Positions 22,301 to 29,797 of a DNA stretch of 40,839 bases are shown here, piece after piece. The position numbers were made by a program, and so were the translations under genes. This stretch comes from an uncultured Clostridia bacterium (GTDB lineage: Bacteria > Bacillota > Clostridia > TANB77 > CAG-508). The stretch lies in assembly GCA_947624925.1 (NCBI GenBank), contig CANQMG010000003.1:1-40839 (forward strand), given 5' to 3'. The first letter of the stretch is position 1; each line of letters begins with the position of its first letter. The notes beneath the pieces were generated by a model that saw only the letters and a list, made by a program, of their open reading frames with translations, was not told the origin of the DNA and did no database searches.

Positions 22301-25300
22301 GATACCATAAGACCACTTACAGATGATCATAATCGTAATTCAAATGTTACATTAGCTGTAGGAAAAGAAAGACCAGCCAATAAAACTATTGACAAAAATA
22401 TGGTTATTACATATACATATGACTTAAATAAGGAGAATTTAGACTCAAATATTAAAGTAGGTATATATAACGAAGAAAACGGAAGTAAAGGTACATTAAG
22501 AAATTATAAAGATGAAACATATACTTATTCAAAAGATATATTAAGTAGTTTAGGAATTACTATAGATACAACAATGCCAAAAGCTACAGTAAATGATAAT
22601 GAACTAAAAGCAGGAGAAGAAGAAAACAGTAATAATACATTGGTAGATGAGGCAGATATAGAAGTTAAAGATATAGATATATCATCTTGGACATTAGAAA
22701 AACAGATAACAACTCAAGAAGGCCAAAAAGAATGGATAACAAGTAGAAGCGGAGCCGGAAATCCATATTACTTATATGTAACTACTCCAGGAAAATATAG
22801 ATTAACTTTAATAGATAAAGCTGGAAATACAACAATATATTATTTTGAAATAGTATCATCTAATGATGTTAAAGATGGAATAATAGGACAAAGCGAAAAT
22901 ACAGAAGATTATCCAAAAGAAGATGCACCACTTAAATTTACTGGATTTAATAAATACGAAGATGATGTATTAACTAAAAATGATGTTACAGTATCATTAA
23001 AAGAAGCAAACCATAAATTAAAAGGAGAAGAATCAGAAAATAATTCTTTACAATTACAAAATGGCTTAATAATATCAAAAGTAGAATATGTAGCTGAAGA
23101 TATAAGAATTCATTGGTATGAAGAAAATTATAATCCACAATATACTGAAGTAAAATTTGGTGAAACAACAACACTTTCAAATTTAGATGCAAGTAAAGAT
23201 TATACAGTAAAAGTAACAATAGTAGATACAGCAGGACAAAAACACGAAATTTACTACTATATAACAATAGATCAACAAAAGCCATTAGTAAAAGTAGAAG
23301 TTTCATTAGCAGATAGCACATTAAAAAATAATGATGATATCTATAAAGAAGGAACAAGATTAAATATTTCAGTAATAGTAAACGAGCCAATTTATAATGA
23401 GGATGAAAAAGCTGAAAAAAGGACTTTTGTTACAGCTCCTAAATTAAAAGTATATTTTGGAGAAGGAGAAGAGAAAAAACAAGGAACAGCAAGCAACGGA
23501 TATGCAGTATATCAATTTGGTTCTACATATATATATTCATATGCATATACAATTGGACAAGATGATAATGGACCAATAAGCTTAGAATTTGATAGTAAAG
23601 ATGTATATGATAAAGCTGGAAATAAAATTAATTTATTAGATGATAGTAAAGAGCCAGAACCTGTAGAAGAAGAACATCCAGAAGAGAAAAAAGAAGTTCA
23701 ACCAAGAGTAACATTTAAATATAATGATATTATAGCTGATGCAAAATTACCAACAGTAGATATTAAGTTATATAATGACGATGAAGAAATTACAACAGGT
23801 TATACAAACAAAGATGAACTTAAAGTAGAATTTATTTGGAGTGAAAATGTAACAGGATTTGATGTTTCAGATGTAAGCATTTATGGAATGGGAGAAACAT
23901 TAAGTGAATTTACAGGTCCTTCAGAAGACGGTACACATAAATACACAGCTAAATTAAATACAAGCAGTATTCAAGAGGGAACCATAAGAATTGGTATAGA
24001 ACAAAATGCAGTAAGAGATAAAGCTGGAAATTATAATGTAAGAAAAGAAATTTCTATTATAAAAGATAAAAAAGCACCTACTTTGGAATCACTTACAACA
24101 TATGCAGTAGAGCCATATAAAATTGAAGTAGATGATGAAGTAAGCCCATATAAAGAATACTATAAAGATGAAGAACAAGTTGTAGTTGAAGCTGTATTTA
24201 GTGAGGCAATACAAGATGAAGATCTTCCAACATTAAACCTAAAACTTGGAAAGGCAAATGTTAAAGGAGAAGTAGAAACAGAGGTTTCAGGAGATACAAT
24301 AACATATACTTATACTATAACAGATGGAGATAATGGAGAAATTTCAGTAGGAAAATTTGCAGGAACTGTAAAAGACTTAGCAGGAAACACTAAGAGAATT
24401 GCTGGTAAAGATATAGATGGTGAAACAGTAATTGCAGATACAACAGACCCAGTGCTAAAAACAGTAAATATTAAAACTCAAATAGATAGTACAACACAAC
24501 AACCAAAAACAAATGTAAAAGCTGGAGATACTATAACAATTGAGCTTGAATATAGTGAAAATGTGTATGATTTAGAAGAAAGTGAAGATAAACTTACAAA
24601 TACAATAATAAATTTGGCTAAAGATTTAATAAGTTCAGATTACTTTACATTATCAGATGAAGATGAAATAACAGTTGAAGAAAATAAAGTAATTTACACA
24701 GCTACAATAAATGATAATGTAAATGAAAAATTAAATACAGTAGGGTATAATGGAACTGTTTATGATATTGCAGGAAATGCTTTAACAGCAGAAACTCTAC
24801 CACAAGATACGAAAGTATTAGTAAATGGAAATGATGTAAATAATGATGGTAGTGAAGAAGGAAAAGGTGGAATAGTAGTAGATACTACAAAACCAACTGC
24901 AAATGAAAATTCAATAATAATAGATGCAGTATCAGATATACAAGGAACAGCACCATATTATAAAGCAGGAACAAACTTAACTATAAAAATTAGTTTAGCT
25001 GAAGATATTAAAGTTTGTGAAGGAAATGAATTACAAGGTGGAGTAAAAGTACAACCTATTACTCAATCTGAAATACACTTTGGAGAAGAAGTTTCTGAAG
25101 AAAATATAGGAAAAGGTAAACTAACATTTAAAGGATATGAAGATAAAACATTAATATTTGAATATACAATTGAAGATGGAGATAATGGAGACTTTAACTT
25201 AGTAATACCTGAAAATGCTATAGAAGATTTAGCAGGAAACTTAAATGATGAAATTACAATTGAATATGGAGAGCAAGCAGGAGATAAAAAAGGTGTTGTA

Positions 25301-27508
25301 GCAGATACAATAGCACCAACAATAAATTTACAAAGTGATATTCAATTAAGTAATGGTAGTGGTAATACATTTAATGTTACAGCAAACTTCTCAGAAGATT
25401 TGTATGATGTAAAAGATAATACTAGAACAACTTTAGATTTAGATAATGCTTTACAATTTATTTATACATATAATGGAACAGGAGAAAGAACATCTGTAAA
25501 AGCAAATTCTATAAATGGAAATAAAATTACATATACATTTAATGTAGAAGCTGATAAAGAAGTTGCTACAAGTAAAATAGAGAAAAATGGATTTACAGGA
25601 ACAGCATATGATAGAGCAGGAAATGGATATTCTATGAATCAAACATCTATATTTATAAGAAAAATTACAGTAAGTCTTGCAGATGATGAACAAACAAATG
25701 AATACAATAGATATAAAGCAGGAACAAAAATTAACATTGAAGTAGAATTAAATAAGGAAATTGCTAAATCACAGAATGATCCTACAATAAAAATAAAATT
25801 CGGAGATAGTGAAGAAGAACATGAATTAACAGGAAATATCTCTGATAATAAGATAACATTTGAATATACTATAGCAAATGGAGATAATGGAGAATTAAAG
25901 GTAACACAACTATCTGGAGTAGTAAAAGATGTAAGTTCAGGTAATGATGATACATTTGATTTGGAAGATATGTCTATAGACGGATTAGCAAGAGATACAA
26001 TTATAGCAGATACAACAGCTCCAATAGCCACAGTAACAGTTCAAAATGTTAATAATATAACAAATGCTGATACAATAACTTACAAGATTAAATGGAGCGA
26101 AGAAGTTATAGGATTTGAGGAAAATGATATCAAGGTACAAAATGGAACTATAATAAATTATAAATATGATGAAAATTCAAATGAAGCAACTATAGAAGTA
26201 TTAAAACAAAATGAAGGAAAACAGATTGTATTTATAGCTGCAAATGTATGTGAAGATCAAGCAGGAAATGAAAATATTAGAAGTGAAATAAATAATATAA
26301 CAATAGACACTACAGAACCTACAATAAGGGCAATAGTAAATGGTGGAAATTATGTTATAGATAGTAGTACACAAAAATCTAAGATAGAAACAAAATTAGA
26401 AATAAGTGAAGAAATATCTAGCTTAAAATACAAATGGTCAAAAGAAACTGCTGAAAATGTAGATATGTCAGATGCTACAGAAGTTGATTTAACAGACTTA
26501 GATATAAACGATATACCAATTGCAACAGAAATATCTGAAGAAGGAACTTGGTATTTATATATAACAGCAACAGATATTGCTGGAAATACTAAAAATGCTA
26601 AAACAAAAGCATTTAACGTAAAAGCATCAACAATTGAAATTACTCTAAGCAAGGAAGAAAAAACAAATACAGATATTGTAGCAAATGTAAAATACGGAGA
26701 ATATCTAACAGAAAAACAACTTCTAAGAATTGGAGAACAAGGCTCAGCAGATGCAAGTAAAATTACTGTTAAAGAAAATGGAACTGTACATGCAGAAGCT
26801 ACTGATGGACATGGAAATAAAGTAATAGCAGAAAAAGAGGTTACAAACATATTCAAAAATCCACCAGAAGTAAAAGTAACTGAAGATGCAGGAACAATAA
26901 CAGTAGAAACAACAGATAATGGAGCTGGTATAAAATCTACAACAGTAAAAGGACCAGACGGAGAAAATATAGAACAAAATGAGGACGGAACATATACTGT
27001 AACAGAAAATGGAACATATACTGTAACTGTAGAAGATGAAGCTGGTAATGTAGTAGAAAAGGAAATTGAAGTAAAAGATCTTGATTTACAAGTTGAAACA
27101 GATTATACTATAGTAGAAAAAGACTCTAAGAAATATATAAAGGTAAGTCCAAATACAACAGCTAGTGATATAATAAAGAATGTAAAAGTCTTGAAACAAG
27201 AAAATGCTACAAAAGAAGTTTATGACAAAGATAAAAAGGTTTCTGATAGTGATAAATTAAAAACTGGTGAAGTAATGAAAATTAATGGAGAAGAAACATA
27301 TATAATTGTTGTAAATGGAGACTTAAATAAAGACGGAAATATTTCAATATCAGATTTTGGTTTACTAAATGATTATATACTAGAAAGAAAAAAGAATTTG
27401 GAAACTGTAGTTTTAATTGCTGCTGATGTAACTAATGATGGTGAAATAACAATATCAGATTTTGGTAAATTAAATGCATACTTATTAGGAAGAAATGTAA
27501 GTTTATAA
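16352..27508 (+). CDS. Giant (3718 aa) Ig-like-repeat surface protein with N- and C-terminal dockerin modules
   Basis: Single uninterrupted ORF; N-terminal signal/anchor helix (VAIPIVLIAIVMLLSFLLY); two canonical dockerin-type EF-hand pairs; many 'DKTAP...DKAGN' and 'GDNGEISV..FAGTVKDLAGN...ADTT.P' Ig-like units. Confidence 0.93.
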   Translation: MKNKDTKKINLLLKKGKVAIPIVLIAIVMLLSFLLYNVGNNKNNLISKVEENQEALNSTEYIYRKNLKGYITNNNITIYPDRTPGIMEYNVRYVELQKKNAKGEYETYSNAENGKYQYLHGDVNNDGEINKYDAGLIWGYLAGQANLTEVQKLAADINGDGILNNIDYQIILYTTESREYIIGNPSTNGDNDKINDNFDNYNEMKFLKSDDARLVLRAYGGMSEDGEKNPQENKETLVIRMLADIDFDYKFTYEEVILYLRASANLEEDPLKDELKELCNKLGISTEYSEGDVKTAKEFIAEQISGIIELKKKINNALYYSDTNNQVMKLNMNKNLLPEIVEEGEYKLVTRRLKNANDGGNIKLRDKNGSKTQDFILNHSENAEEYEFVIDKTAPTVTGTSQNPNSDKWTNKNVTVTLTFDEDVKKSGDNEYSKSQDITITDNGTVNTTFYDKAGNSVNVPTTVTNIDRTPAVISARPSTMEDSKNLFLLITANDDGITQEQYITSDLNGNGKGNVTVYKNTDNTAMTLSSCDNNGNKDASDKNYTRCDITENGTYEVKVTDKAGNVTRTSIVIDNIDKTSPVYSVVYSTVDPTNGTVTATIYFSEEVKKENTNEFNTVFKEDFTSNGTSNKKFTDKAGNEITVNLTVNNIDKTEPNLTVTKKIEGSTEWTSENATLNIVATDSDIAFIKVNGGVISTNETEVNGIDYIVTENGEYKVEVIDKAGNVSAKKVTVSNIDKTPAVISVKPSTTNKTKSLYLLITANDDGITQDQYITSDLNTSGKGNVSVYRNSGSSTLTVNSSDGNGNTSASKKNYTKCEITENGIYEVKVTDKAQNITRKTILIDNIDKINPTEKVIYSEYGPTNNNVTATVYFSEPVSVSLDNKNSYSKQYFTTYTYDFSENGTKTLNYKDEAGNEKSVELNVQNIDKTAPNAPTITGNPTNWTNEDATLNITASDNDGGLGIAEIKVNGAIVSNTSPATYEVDKNGEYDVEIVDKAGNVTSQAVNVTKIDKVEPTVHVNVPDLRASVAKTLTVDAYDGLSKVKSVTVNGNTPNKDNDKYTETITENGTYKIAVTDNAGNTKTITQTVENIDQSKPNVTIQSPGSRYILSSENGKDSKTSKITAKLHSYDENGILKTMYIWCHVKDEKVTYLGKDGKEKDLTGVTKGDDGASITSANILKVLDAEGASATWQEVNEITQNELVLEQEFKEAGLYVLFAKTRDKANNEYIAYKEYEIIDEPITSVTYKAGTDEETTEDLSQFTDNKITEPMTIELKYDTAVKSKEVSFDHITYYDPNKFVIRKNGTLVITVKDCNDNTYVKTVDITKIDENRPIVTIEETGREGTTISYRLHWNKEDMNFTTNNVIVKNAEKCNGDDGFKFDDTVQNAEGEPDGKTATLKVDYKNKIKNNETKDVEIYIKAEDALDNDSYLAYYSSRVDRKVPELKEIKVYVDPKVVTVNSDISRTKKDYNSEETITIEAIFDEDVQLTEDGKYPTLNISFGDNESLEKVQDGEVLGNVIKYTYQIKSGDNGKISIDEFSGKVKDDQGNILNIQNYGNMNVNTIIADTILPYVTKVDITTTDKKTNLKNDDEITFVVNFNESIYKRNENNVEKITTVPNFKFKLGETERTLSNGQLSEDGKKVTYTYKINNDNGKLSLMRDTDKAKNSFGSYGDSIVSDIAGNKFTVENNEINKYGITLNGEDVTDNGDIDIESDSTPVAIEDITMTNANGHDEYQTGDRIDIKVNFTEELYTSDGKLLTDAINEDVNKRALNGDIKYDVIDPETGSLLGYIIDHVDSETRREIKDEVIYKYLPDLILDIDGRDIKDDLEFEDIENIDGKTVISYSYVIKYEDYGGIEVESYGNKDIYDKAGNKTNINYSGTDFNYYEKDKAIFNTGSVKVNRVKAPFVKYIVKVQNESGEWIVKEGGNYKKGDKIQIVAGFDGYLSSNGEKPNEKNNLEESYKNHNANLYSLKITDEEGNELDTIRPLTDDHNRNSNVTLAVGKERPANKTIDKNMVITYTYDLNKENLDSNIKVGIYNEENGSKGTLRNYKDETYTYSKDILSSLGITIDTTMPKATVNDNELKAGEEENSNNTLVDEADIEVKDIDISSWTLEKQITTQEGQKEWITSRSGAGNPYYLYVTTPGKYRLTLIDKAGNTTIYYFEIVSSNDVKDGIIGQSENTEDYPKEDAPLKFTGFNKYEDDVLTKNDVTVSLKEANHKLKGEESENNSLQLQNGLIISKVEYVAEDIRIHWYEENYNPQYTEVKFGETTTLSNLDASKDYTVKVTIVDTAGQKHEIYYYITIDQQKPLVKVEVSLADSTLKNNDDIYKEGTRLNISVIVNEPIYNEDEKAEKRTFVTAPKLKVYFGEGEEKKQGTASNGYAVYQFGSTYIYSYAYTIGQDDNGPISLEFDSKDVYDKAGNKINLLDDSKEPEPVEEEHPEEKKEVQPRVTFKYNDIIADAKLPTVDIKLYNDDEEITTGYTNKDELKVEFIWSENVTGFDVSDVSIYGMGETLSEFTGPSEDGTHKYTAKLNTSSIQEGTIRIGIEQNAVRDKAGNYNVRKEISIIKDKKAPTLESLTTYAVEPYKIEVDDEVSPYKEYYKDEEQVVVEAVFSEAIQDEDLPTLNLKLGKANVKGEVETEVSGDTITYTYTITDGDNGEISVGKFAGTVKDLAGNTKRIAGKDIDGETVIADTTDPVLKTVNIKTQIDSTTQQPKTNVKAGDTITIELEYSENVYDLEESEDKLTNTIINLAKDLISSDYFTLSDEDEITVEENKVIYTATINDNVNEKLNTVGYNGTVYDIAGNALTAETLPQDTKVLVNGNDVNNDGSEEGKGGIVVDTTKPTANENSIIIDAVSDIQGTAPYYKAGTNLTIKISLAEDIKVCEGNELQGGVKVQPITQSEIHFGEEVSEENIGKGKLTFKGYEDKTLIFEYTIEDGDNGDFNLVIPENAIEDLAGNLNDEITIEYGEQAGDKKGVVADTIAPTINLQSDIQLSNGSGNTFNVTANFSEDLYDVKDNTRTTLDLDNALQFIYTYNGTGERTSVKANSINGNKITYTFNVEADKEVATSKIEKNGFTGTAYDRAGNGYSMNQTSIFIRKITVSLADDEQTNEYNRYKAGTKINIEVELNKEIAKSQNDPTIKIKFGDSEEEHELTGNISDNKITFEYTIANGDNGELKVTQLSGVVKDVSSGNDDTFDLEDMSIDGLARDTIIADTTAPIATVTVQNVNNITNADTITYKIKWSEEVIGFEENDIKVQNGTIINYKYDENSNEATIEVLKQNEGKQIVFIAANVCEDQAGNENIRSEINNITIDTTEPTIRAIVNGGNYVIDSSTQKSKIETKLEISEEISSLKYKWSKETAENVDMSDATEVDLTDLDINDIPIATEISEEGTWYLYITATDIAGNTKNAKTKAFNVKASTIEITLSKEEKTNTDIVANVKYGEYLTEKQLLRIGEQGSADASKITVKENGTVHAEATDGHGNKVIAEKEVTNIFKNPPEVKVTEDAGTITVETTDNGAGIKSTTVKGPDGENIEQNEDGTYTVTENGTYTVTVEDEAGNVVEKEIEVKDLDLQVETDYTIVEKDSKKYIKVSPNTTASDIIKNVKVLKQENATKEVYDKDKKVSDSDKLKTGEVMKINGEETYIIVVNGDLNKDGNISISDFGLLNDYILERKKNLETVVLIAADVTNDGEITISDFGKLNAYLLGRNVSL
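16709..16880 (+). other. N-terminal dockerin type I module of the giant protein
   Basis: HGDVNNDGEINKYDAGLIWGYLAGQANLTEVQKLAADINGDGILNNIDYQIILYTT: two DxNxDG calcium loops. Confidence 0.88.
16960..17160 (+). other. Degenerate second dockerin-like module
   Basis: 'LKSDDARLVLRAYGG...LADIDFDYKFTYEEVILYLRASANLE' resembles dockerin helices (..aDARLvLRaaagle) with eroded calcium loops. Confidence 0.5.
17750..19381 (+). repeat. Tandem duplication of a ~270-aa three-module Ig unit inside the giant gene
   Basis: Unit 1 17750-18559 (810 bp) starts IDRTPAVISARPST..LITANDDGITQEQYITSDLN; unit 2 18560-19381 (822 bp) starts IDKTPAVISVKPST..LITANDDGITQDQYITSDLN. Confidence 0.85.
27312..27508 (+). other. 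C-terminal dockerin type I module of the giant protein
   Basis: NGDLNKDGNISISDFGLLNDYILERKKNLETVVLIAADVTNDGEITISDFGKLNAYLLGRNVSL*. Confidence 0.9.
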
Positions 27509-27568
27509 TAAAATATTGATTTTATAGAAATATTTGATTATAATATAGTTAATAATATTATAAAATAA

Positions 27569-27599
27569 TTTAGGCAGGCATATTTTCTGCCTGCCTAAA
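27569..27599. promoter_or_regulatory. Perfect 12-bp intercistronic hairpin between dockerin and cohesin genes
   Basis: TTTAGGCAGGCA tattttc TGCCTGCCTAAA; no U-tract on either side, 19 bp upstream of the cohesin start. Confidence 0.8.
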
Positions 27600-27618
27600 C
27601 AAAGAAAAGGAGAGAAAT

Positions 27619-28440
27619 ATGAAAAAGACAATTAACGTAATATTATTTTTAATGCTCAGTTTAATTCTACTAACGACTACAGTATTAGCAGAAAACATAA
27701 CAGCTAGTATGAGCCCAAGTTCAAATTCTGTAAAAACAGGTGATACATTTACAGTATCTATTAATCTAAGTAATTCAGAAGGTTTAAATTCAGGAAAAGG
27801 AACAATAACTTATAGTAGTGATGTTTTAACCTTGGAAAGTATAAGTGCAGGAGATTCAACCGCATGGAGTCAACCTACTAAAGAAGATAATGGAAATGGA
27901 CAAGCTACATTTACAATAGCTAGGAATTCATATGATGTAAGTGGAAATAAAATTGTAACATTAACATTTAAGGTTAAGGAAAATGTAACAGTAGAACAAA
28001 CTGTTATTTCAGTATCTAATTTTACAGTATCAAACAGTAATTATGAAGATGTTGATGTTCCAGATGCAAATGTAACAGTTAAAATAACAAATGCTAATGC
28101 TGGAACTGGCAATGATACAGGAAACAATGGACAAGGTGGAAATACAGCAACTGTGGATCCAAGTGGTGTAGTAGATACAAATAGTGTAGCAGATCCAAAT
28201 AGTTCTGGAAATACACAAACACCATCAAATACAAACACAAATCAAAATGCAAATACAAATCAAAATGTAAATACAAGTAACAATAAAAATACAAATACAA
28301 ATTTAAATCAAAATAAGAATACAGCAAAAGGAAAATTACCACAAACAGGATTAAACTCAATATTACCAATACTTATTATTGCAGTAATAGCAATAGGAAT
28401 AGGAACATATGCATCATATAGAAAATATAAAAATATGTAA
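27619..28440 (+). CDS. Secreted cohesin-domain protein with Asn/Thr-rich linker and LPQTG sortase cell-wall anchor
   Basis: Signal peptide; 'SPSSNSVKTGDTFTVSINLSNSEGLNSGKGTITYSSDVLTLESISAG' cohesin fold; linker NTNQNANTNQNVNTSNNKNTN; LPQTG (28336-28350) + hydrophobic segment + basic tail YRKYKNM. Confidence 0.88.
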   Translation: MKKTINVILFLMLSLILLTTTVLAENITASMSPSSNSVKTGDTFTVSINLSNSEGLNSGKGTITYSSDVLTLESISAGDSTAWSQPTKEDNGNGQATFTIARNSYDVSGNKIVTLTFKVKENVTVEQTVISVSNFTVSNSNYEDVDVPDANVTVKITNANAGTGNDTGNNGQGGNTATVDPSGVVDTNSVADPNSSGNTQTPSNTNTNQNANTNQNVNTSNNKNTNTNLNQNKNTAKGKLPQTGLNSILPILIIAVIAIGIGTYASYRKYKNM

Positions 28441-28570
28441 ATAAAATTTATAATAAATGGGGGTAGATTATGATTCTACTCTCTTTATTTTTCTTATAAA
28501 ATTCTCTATTATTTTTTCAAGGCAAATCGCCCAAAATTTTCAAAAAAATAAAATATATTTTAGAAAGATA

Positions 28571-28599
28571 TTGAATTTAGATAACAAATGTGTTATCAT
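28571..28599 (+). promoter_or_regulatory. Promoter with embedded dyad operator for higBA
   Basis: TTGAAT - 17 bp - TATCAT; perfect inverted repeat GATAACA aatg TGTTATC (28580-28597) lies between/over the boxes. Confidence 0.65.
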
Positions 28600-28627
28600 A
28601 TAAATACAATATAAAAGGTACAATAAA

Positions 28628-28990
28628 ATGTATAAAATAATTTTTTATCAAAATATTAAAGGATATAGTGAAGTAGAAGAATATATCAAAGAGCTAAGAG
28701 ACAGTAAAAATAAAAATTGCAGAATACAGCTAACTAAAATAACAGCATACTTAAACCTTTTATCTGAAAAAGGGTTATCAATAGGAGAGCCATATATAAA
28801 ACATCTTAAAGGAGATATATGGGAATTAAGACCTATAAGAAATAGAATACTTTTTGCTAATTTTAATAATAATAAATTTATATTATTAAGCAAATTTATA
28901 AAGCAAACTCAAAAAACACCTAAAAAAGAAATCGAAAAAGCAGAAACCTATTTAAAAGATTATAAAACAAGGAGGCAAAATTATGAGTGA
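28628..28990 (+). CDS. higB: HigB/RelE-like toxin (Gp49-like)
   Basis: 'GLSIGEPYIKHLKGDIWELRPIRNRILFANFNNNKFILLSKFIKQTQKTPKKEIEKAETYLKDYKTR'. Confidence 0.9.
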   Translation: MYKIIFYQNIKGYSEVEEYIKELRDSKNKNCRIQLTKITAYLNLLSEKGLSIGEPYIKHLKGDIWELRPIRNRILFANFNNNKFILLSKFIKQTQKTPKKEIEKAETYLKDYKTRRQNYE

Positions 28991-29288
28991 GAAAGAATTA
29001 ACTTGGGAAGAAGTTAAAAAAAGTTTAAAATTTACACCTAATGAAGAAGCTGAAATACAGCTAGAAATGGATATAATTGAAGCAACAATTGCAGCTCGTA
29101 AGGAAAATAATCTTACTCAAAGAGAGCTAAGTGCAAAAAGTGGTATAAAGCAACCGGTTATTGCTAGAATTGAAAAGTTTATTAATTCACCTCAAACTAA
29201 TACCCTTATAAAACTTTTATATCCAATGGGGTATACAATAAAAGTAGTCCCACTAGATAAAACATTAAAGAGTAAAAATAATAAATAA
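28983..29288 (+). CDS. higA: HigA-type XRE antitoxin
   Basis: Overlaps higB by 8 bp; HTH 'AARKENNLTQRELSAKSGIKQPVIARIEKFINSPQTNTLIKLL'. Confidence 0.92.
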   Translation: MSEKELTWEEVKKSLKFTPNEEAEIQLEMDIIEATIAARKENNLTQRELSAKSGIKQPVIARIEKFINSPQTNTLIKLLYPMGYTIKVVPLDKTLKSKNNK

Positions 29289-29401
29289 TTTATAAAAAAA
29301 GGTTAAATAAAAAGTTAAATGCCCATTTAACATAAATAAAGGGAACTTAACACTGGATACTTATATTATATCTTGTTACTTTTCTTAAATGATATAAAAA
29401 C

Positions 29402-29470
29402 AAATTTTTAGATTGTTTGTAAATGGTGCCGATAGGCATTTATATACCATTTACAAATATATAAAAATTT
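29402..29470. repeat. Two-tiered inverted repeat in intergenic region
   Basis: Outer arms AAATTTTTA/TAAAAATTT and inner arms TTTGTAAATGGT/ACCATTTACAAA. Confidence 0.6.
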
Positions 29471-29797
29471 GTTATAATATTATTCTAAAAGTATAATATA
29501 AAAATAGGTAAGCGGGAATTTATCTTTGAAAATATATCAATGCCTGCTTATTTGTCGTTTTTTAAATAAAATATTTTATATATGAAAAATTATAAAAATG
29601 AATAATTTAATATAATTTTTATCTAAAAATTAATACTTTTTTACAAAAAAACGGGCATTTAATCTCGGATTAGGTATAGTTACTATACAAAAGGGCATTT
29701 AAGTTTTAATTCAACGATTTATAAAAAAATAAAAAACTATTAAACAAACCTATTTTCATTTTAGAAAAATAGGTTTATAATGTTATAGGGTGAAAAA

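Noticed and set aside
17983-26977. Multiple minus-strand ORFs (60-168 aa) inside the giant gene
   Set aside because: Antisense shadow ORFs of a repetitive, codon-biased gene; low-complexity Phe/Ile/Leu/Cys/Ser-rich translations, no RBS.
28211-28330. Possible CRISPR-like short repeats (aatacaaat/caaaat)
   Set aside because: In-frame codon repeats of the NTNQNANTNQN linker; no spacer structure. No CRISPR array or cas genes seen in the window.
28030-28369. Antisense ORFs across the cohesin linker
   Set aside because: Artefact of the Asn/Thr-rich low-complexity linker.
16352-28440. Classical cellulosome
   Set aside because: No glycoside hydrolase, carbohydrate-binding or multi-cohesin scaffoldin domain was recognised; only one cohesin.
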